Positions 62,403 to 64,000 of a stretch of DNA of 64,000 nt are shown here, in pieces. Each line of letters opens with the position of its first letter. Positions within the stretch are counted from its first letter, which is position 1. The DNA lies in assembly GCF_000744885.1 (NCBI RefSeq), contig NZ_JQMV01000003.1, positions 62,001 to 126,000 on the forward strand, written 5' to 3'. The position numbers were made by a program, and so were the translations under genes. The notes beneath the pieces were generated by a model. That model was not told the DNA's origin. It saw only the letters and a list, made by a program, of their open reading frames with translations, and made no database searches. The DNA is from Thermus amyloliquefaciens (GTDB lineage Bacteria > Deinococcota > Deinococci > Deinococcales > Thermaceae).

Positions 62403-64000
62403 TCAGGCCAGGCGAAGGGGCTCCACCTCCACCGGGGTGGAGTGGAAGGTGCTTCCGCCCCCTAGGTCGGTGAGCCTTTCCGCGGTGAGGTGGTTGATGC
62501 CCTTGCCATCCGGGGCCCACTTTTCCCACCAGGTGCCCTCGAGGACCACCGTCCCCGGCATGGGGGCCTCCGTCACCTTGGCCTTGCGCACCACCCTCCC
62601 TTGGGGGGAGCGGATGTGGACCAGCATGCCCTCGGCGATGCCCCGGGCCTCGGCGTCCTGGGGATGGATGAGGAGGCGGGGCTCGCCGCCTTCCGCCTCC
62701 ACCAGGGCCCGGACGTTCCCGTAGGTGGTGTTGAGGAAGCGGTGGGCAGGAGGGGTGAGGAGGATCAGGGGGTAGCCCGGCAGGGGTTCCGTGGGGATGA
62801 CCTCCGGGGGTGGGCTGAAGCGCACCGGGCCCTGGGCGAAGGGGAGGAAGGGCTTGGGGAGGTGGAGCTTTACGAAGCCCTCCCGCTTGAGCCTTTCCAG
62901 GGTGATGCCCTCCAGGTAGGGATGGTCGGTGTCCAGGAGACTTCGGGCCACCTCCTCTGCGGTCCAGTAGAGGGTGGGTTCCTGCAGGCCGAGCCTCTTG
63001 GCCAGTTCCCGGAAGACCCAGGTGTTGGGCCTTGCCTCCCCCTCGGGCTCGGCTAGGGGCTCGTTCCAGGAGAGGTAGTAGTGCCCATAGCTGGTGTAGA
63101 GGTCGGGGTGCTCGTAGAAGAAGGTGGCGGGGAGGAGGTAGTCGGCGTAAAGGGCGGTCTCCGTCATCACCTGCTCCAGCACCACGGTGAAGAGGTCCTC
63201 CCGCGAAAGCCCCTCCTTGACCCTTCCCGTGTTGGGGGCCACCACCAGGGGGTTGGAGTTGAAGACGAAAAGGGCCCTTATGGGGGGCTCGAGGCGGGTG
63301 AGGGCGCTTCCCAGCTCGTTCATGTTGACCCGGCGCACCCTGGGGTTGGGGCGGAAGTAGCCCTCGTGGGGGTGCTCCCCCTCCAGGAGGTGCCTGCCCC
63401 CCAGGAAGCGCTTATTCAGGGGGAAGGCCCCGCTGGTGGAAAGCATGGCCCCGCACCCTGGGTAGCGCCAAGCCCCCAGGAGGGCGGGAAGGAGAATCAC
63501 GGCCCGCAGGGCGTTGCCTCCCCCCGGGTGGCGGGTCATGCCGTAGCCCACCCTTACGAAGACCCGCTTCGCCTCCCCCATCTCCCGGGCCAGCCGCTCG
63601 ATGGCCTCCTTCGGCACCCCGGTCAGGGCCTCGGCCCTGGCTGGGGTCCAGTCCTCGGCTTTCCTTTGGTACTTCTCAACCCCGGTGGCGGCTTCCCTCA
63701 GGTACGCCCAGTCCACCAGGCCCTCCCGGAAGAGGACGTGGGCCAAGGCGTAGGCCAAGGCGGCGTCCGTGCCGGGGCGGAGCTTGAGGTGCTCATCGGC
63801 GAAGCGGCTCGTGGGGTTCTCGTAGGGGTCAATGTGCACCACCTTGGCCCCCCGCTTCCTCGCCTCCTTGAGGAAGGGGGTGAGGTGGCTGTTGGTGGAG
63901 AGGCTGTTGATGCCCCAAAGGAGGATGTAGCGGGCCTGGGGGACCTCCTCGGGGTCTGGGGCCAGGCGGGGCCCGTAGGTCATCTCCCAGGCGGCGCCCC
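62403..64000 (-). CDS. Molybdopterin oxidoreductase (DMSO reductase family), 5' part beyond the window
   Basis: At least 532 codons; the N-terminus with any Fe-S ligands and Tat signal lies past base 64000. ILLWGINSLSTNSHLTPFLKEARKRGAKVVHIDPYENPTSRFADEHLKLRPGTDAALAYALAHVL is the molybdopterin-binding middle domain; TETALYADYLLPATFFYE and the C-terminal MopB domain (LILLTPPAHRFLNTTYGNV ... HPQDAEARGIAEGMLVHIRSPQGRVVRKAKVTEAPMPGTVVLEG) follow. Substrate unknown; the end of the gene is 37 nt from the Nudix gene. Confidence 0.9.
   Translation of the reverse strand, partial: GAAWEMTYGPRLAPDPEEVPQARYILLWGINSLSTNSHLTPFLKEARKRGAKVVHIDPYENPTSRFADEHLKLRPGTDAALAYALAHVLFREGLVDWAYLREAATGVEKYQRKAEDWTPARAEALTGVPKEAIERLAREMGEAKRVFVRVGYGMTRHPGGGNALRAVILLPALLGAWRYPGCGAMLSTSGAFPLNKRFLGGRHLLEGEHPHEGYFRPNPRVRRVNMNELGSALTRLEPPIRALFVFNSNPLVVAPNTGRVKEGLSREDLFTVVLEQVMTETALYADYLLPATFFYEHPDLYTSYGHYYLSWNEPLAEPEGEARPNTWVFRELAKRLGLQEPTLYWTAEEVARSLLDTDHPYLEGITLERLKREGFVKLHLPKPFLPFAQGPVRFSPPPEVIPTEPLPGYPLILLTPPAHRFLNTTYGNVRALVEAEGGEPRLLIHPQDAEARGIAEGMLVHIRSPQGRVVRKAKVTEAPMPGTVVLEGTWWEKWAPDGKGINHLTAERLTDLGGGSTFHSTPVEVEPLRLA

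Overview
The window is a gene-dense stretch of a Thermus chromosome. Third codon positions are almost all G or C, and TTG and GTG starts are common. Many promoters place the -10 hexamer only 6 to 10 nt before the start codon, as expected for leaderless mRNAs. The DnaE, DnaX, GroES and ArgB sequences closely resemble remembered T. thermophilus or T. aquaticus proteins; the DnaE catalytic aspartates even fall at D463, D465 and D618 as in Taq. The species cannot be named from sequence alone. There are no rRNAs, insertion sequences, prophage genes or CRISPR arrays; most of the window is core chromosome.

Layout. 1-5.0 kb: the tail of a copper/nitrous-oxide-type cluster (two NosL-like proteins, a NosY-like permease), a small YbjQ protein, a membrane protein, MazG, a Nudix hydrolase, a DJ-1/PfpI protein and, convergent, argB. 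5.0-11.1 kb: dnaX with its A9 slippage site, a CsoR/CstR-type repressor, an HD protein, 2-oxoacid:ferredoxin oxidoreductase (korAB) and a formyltetrahydrofolate cyclo-ligase-like gene. 11.1-17.5 kb: a Phd/PIN toxin-antitoxin pair with a palindromic operator, then dnaE interrupted by a complete LAGLIDADG intein, then a DUF2726 protein. 17.5-22.95 kb, minus strand: groES-groEL behind a CIRCE-like operator, and an operon of a 43-residue exported peptide, a DUF4129 membrane protein, a MoxR ATPase and a DUF58 protein. 23-35.5 kb: an rRNA methyltransferase, a GNAT/acyl-CoA-synthetase fusion, pgi, pckA, the caa3 oxidase locus (fused CtaA-CtaB, subunit II-cytochrome c, fused subunit I-III), an unknown protein, and a Lys-Glu-Val tRNA operon with its own promoter and terminator.

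35.5-44.5 kb, minus strand: a long co-directional run of a DUF1385 membrane protein, mnmA, pstSCAB, an MFS transporter, recF and a DciA-like gene. 44.5-54.8 kb: pepA, a Fur-family regulator, an FtsB/DivIC-like protein, a LysR regulator, pyruvate dehydrogenase aceE-aceF, hemC, a second Fur-family regulator and folC. 54.8-64 kb: an aminotransferase, MogA/MoaB, an M28 peptidase with membrane segments, a GNAT enzyme, an ArsB/NhaD-type transporter, an amidase frameshifted at a G8 run, thiI, a degenerate Nudix protein and the C-terminal part of a molybdopterin oxidoreductase.

Functional threads: replication (dnaX, dnaE, recF, dciA), aerobic respiration with heme A synthesis (ctaAB, coxBA, hemC), central carbon (pgi, pckA, korAB, aceEF), thiolated tRNA (mnmA, thiI) and phosphate uptake (pst). 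Observations most worth checking are the dnaX slippage site, the dnaE intein and nearby in-frame 27-bp tandem repeat, the small exported peptide heading the MoxR operon, the His-less CstR-like repressor, the frameshifted amidase, and a short intergenic repeat present in three copies.
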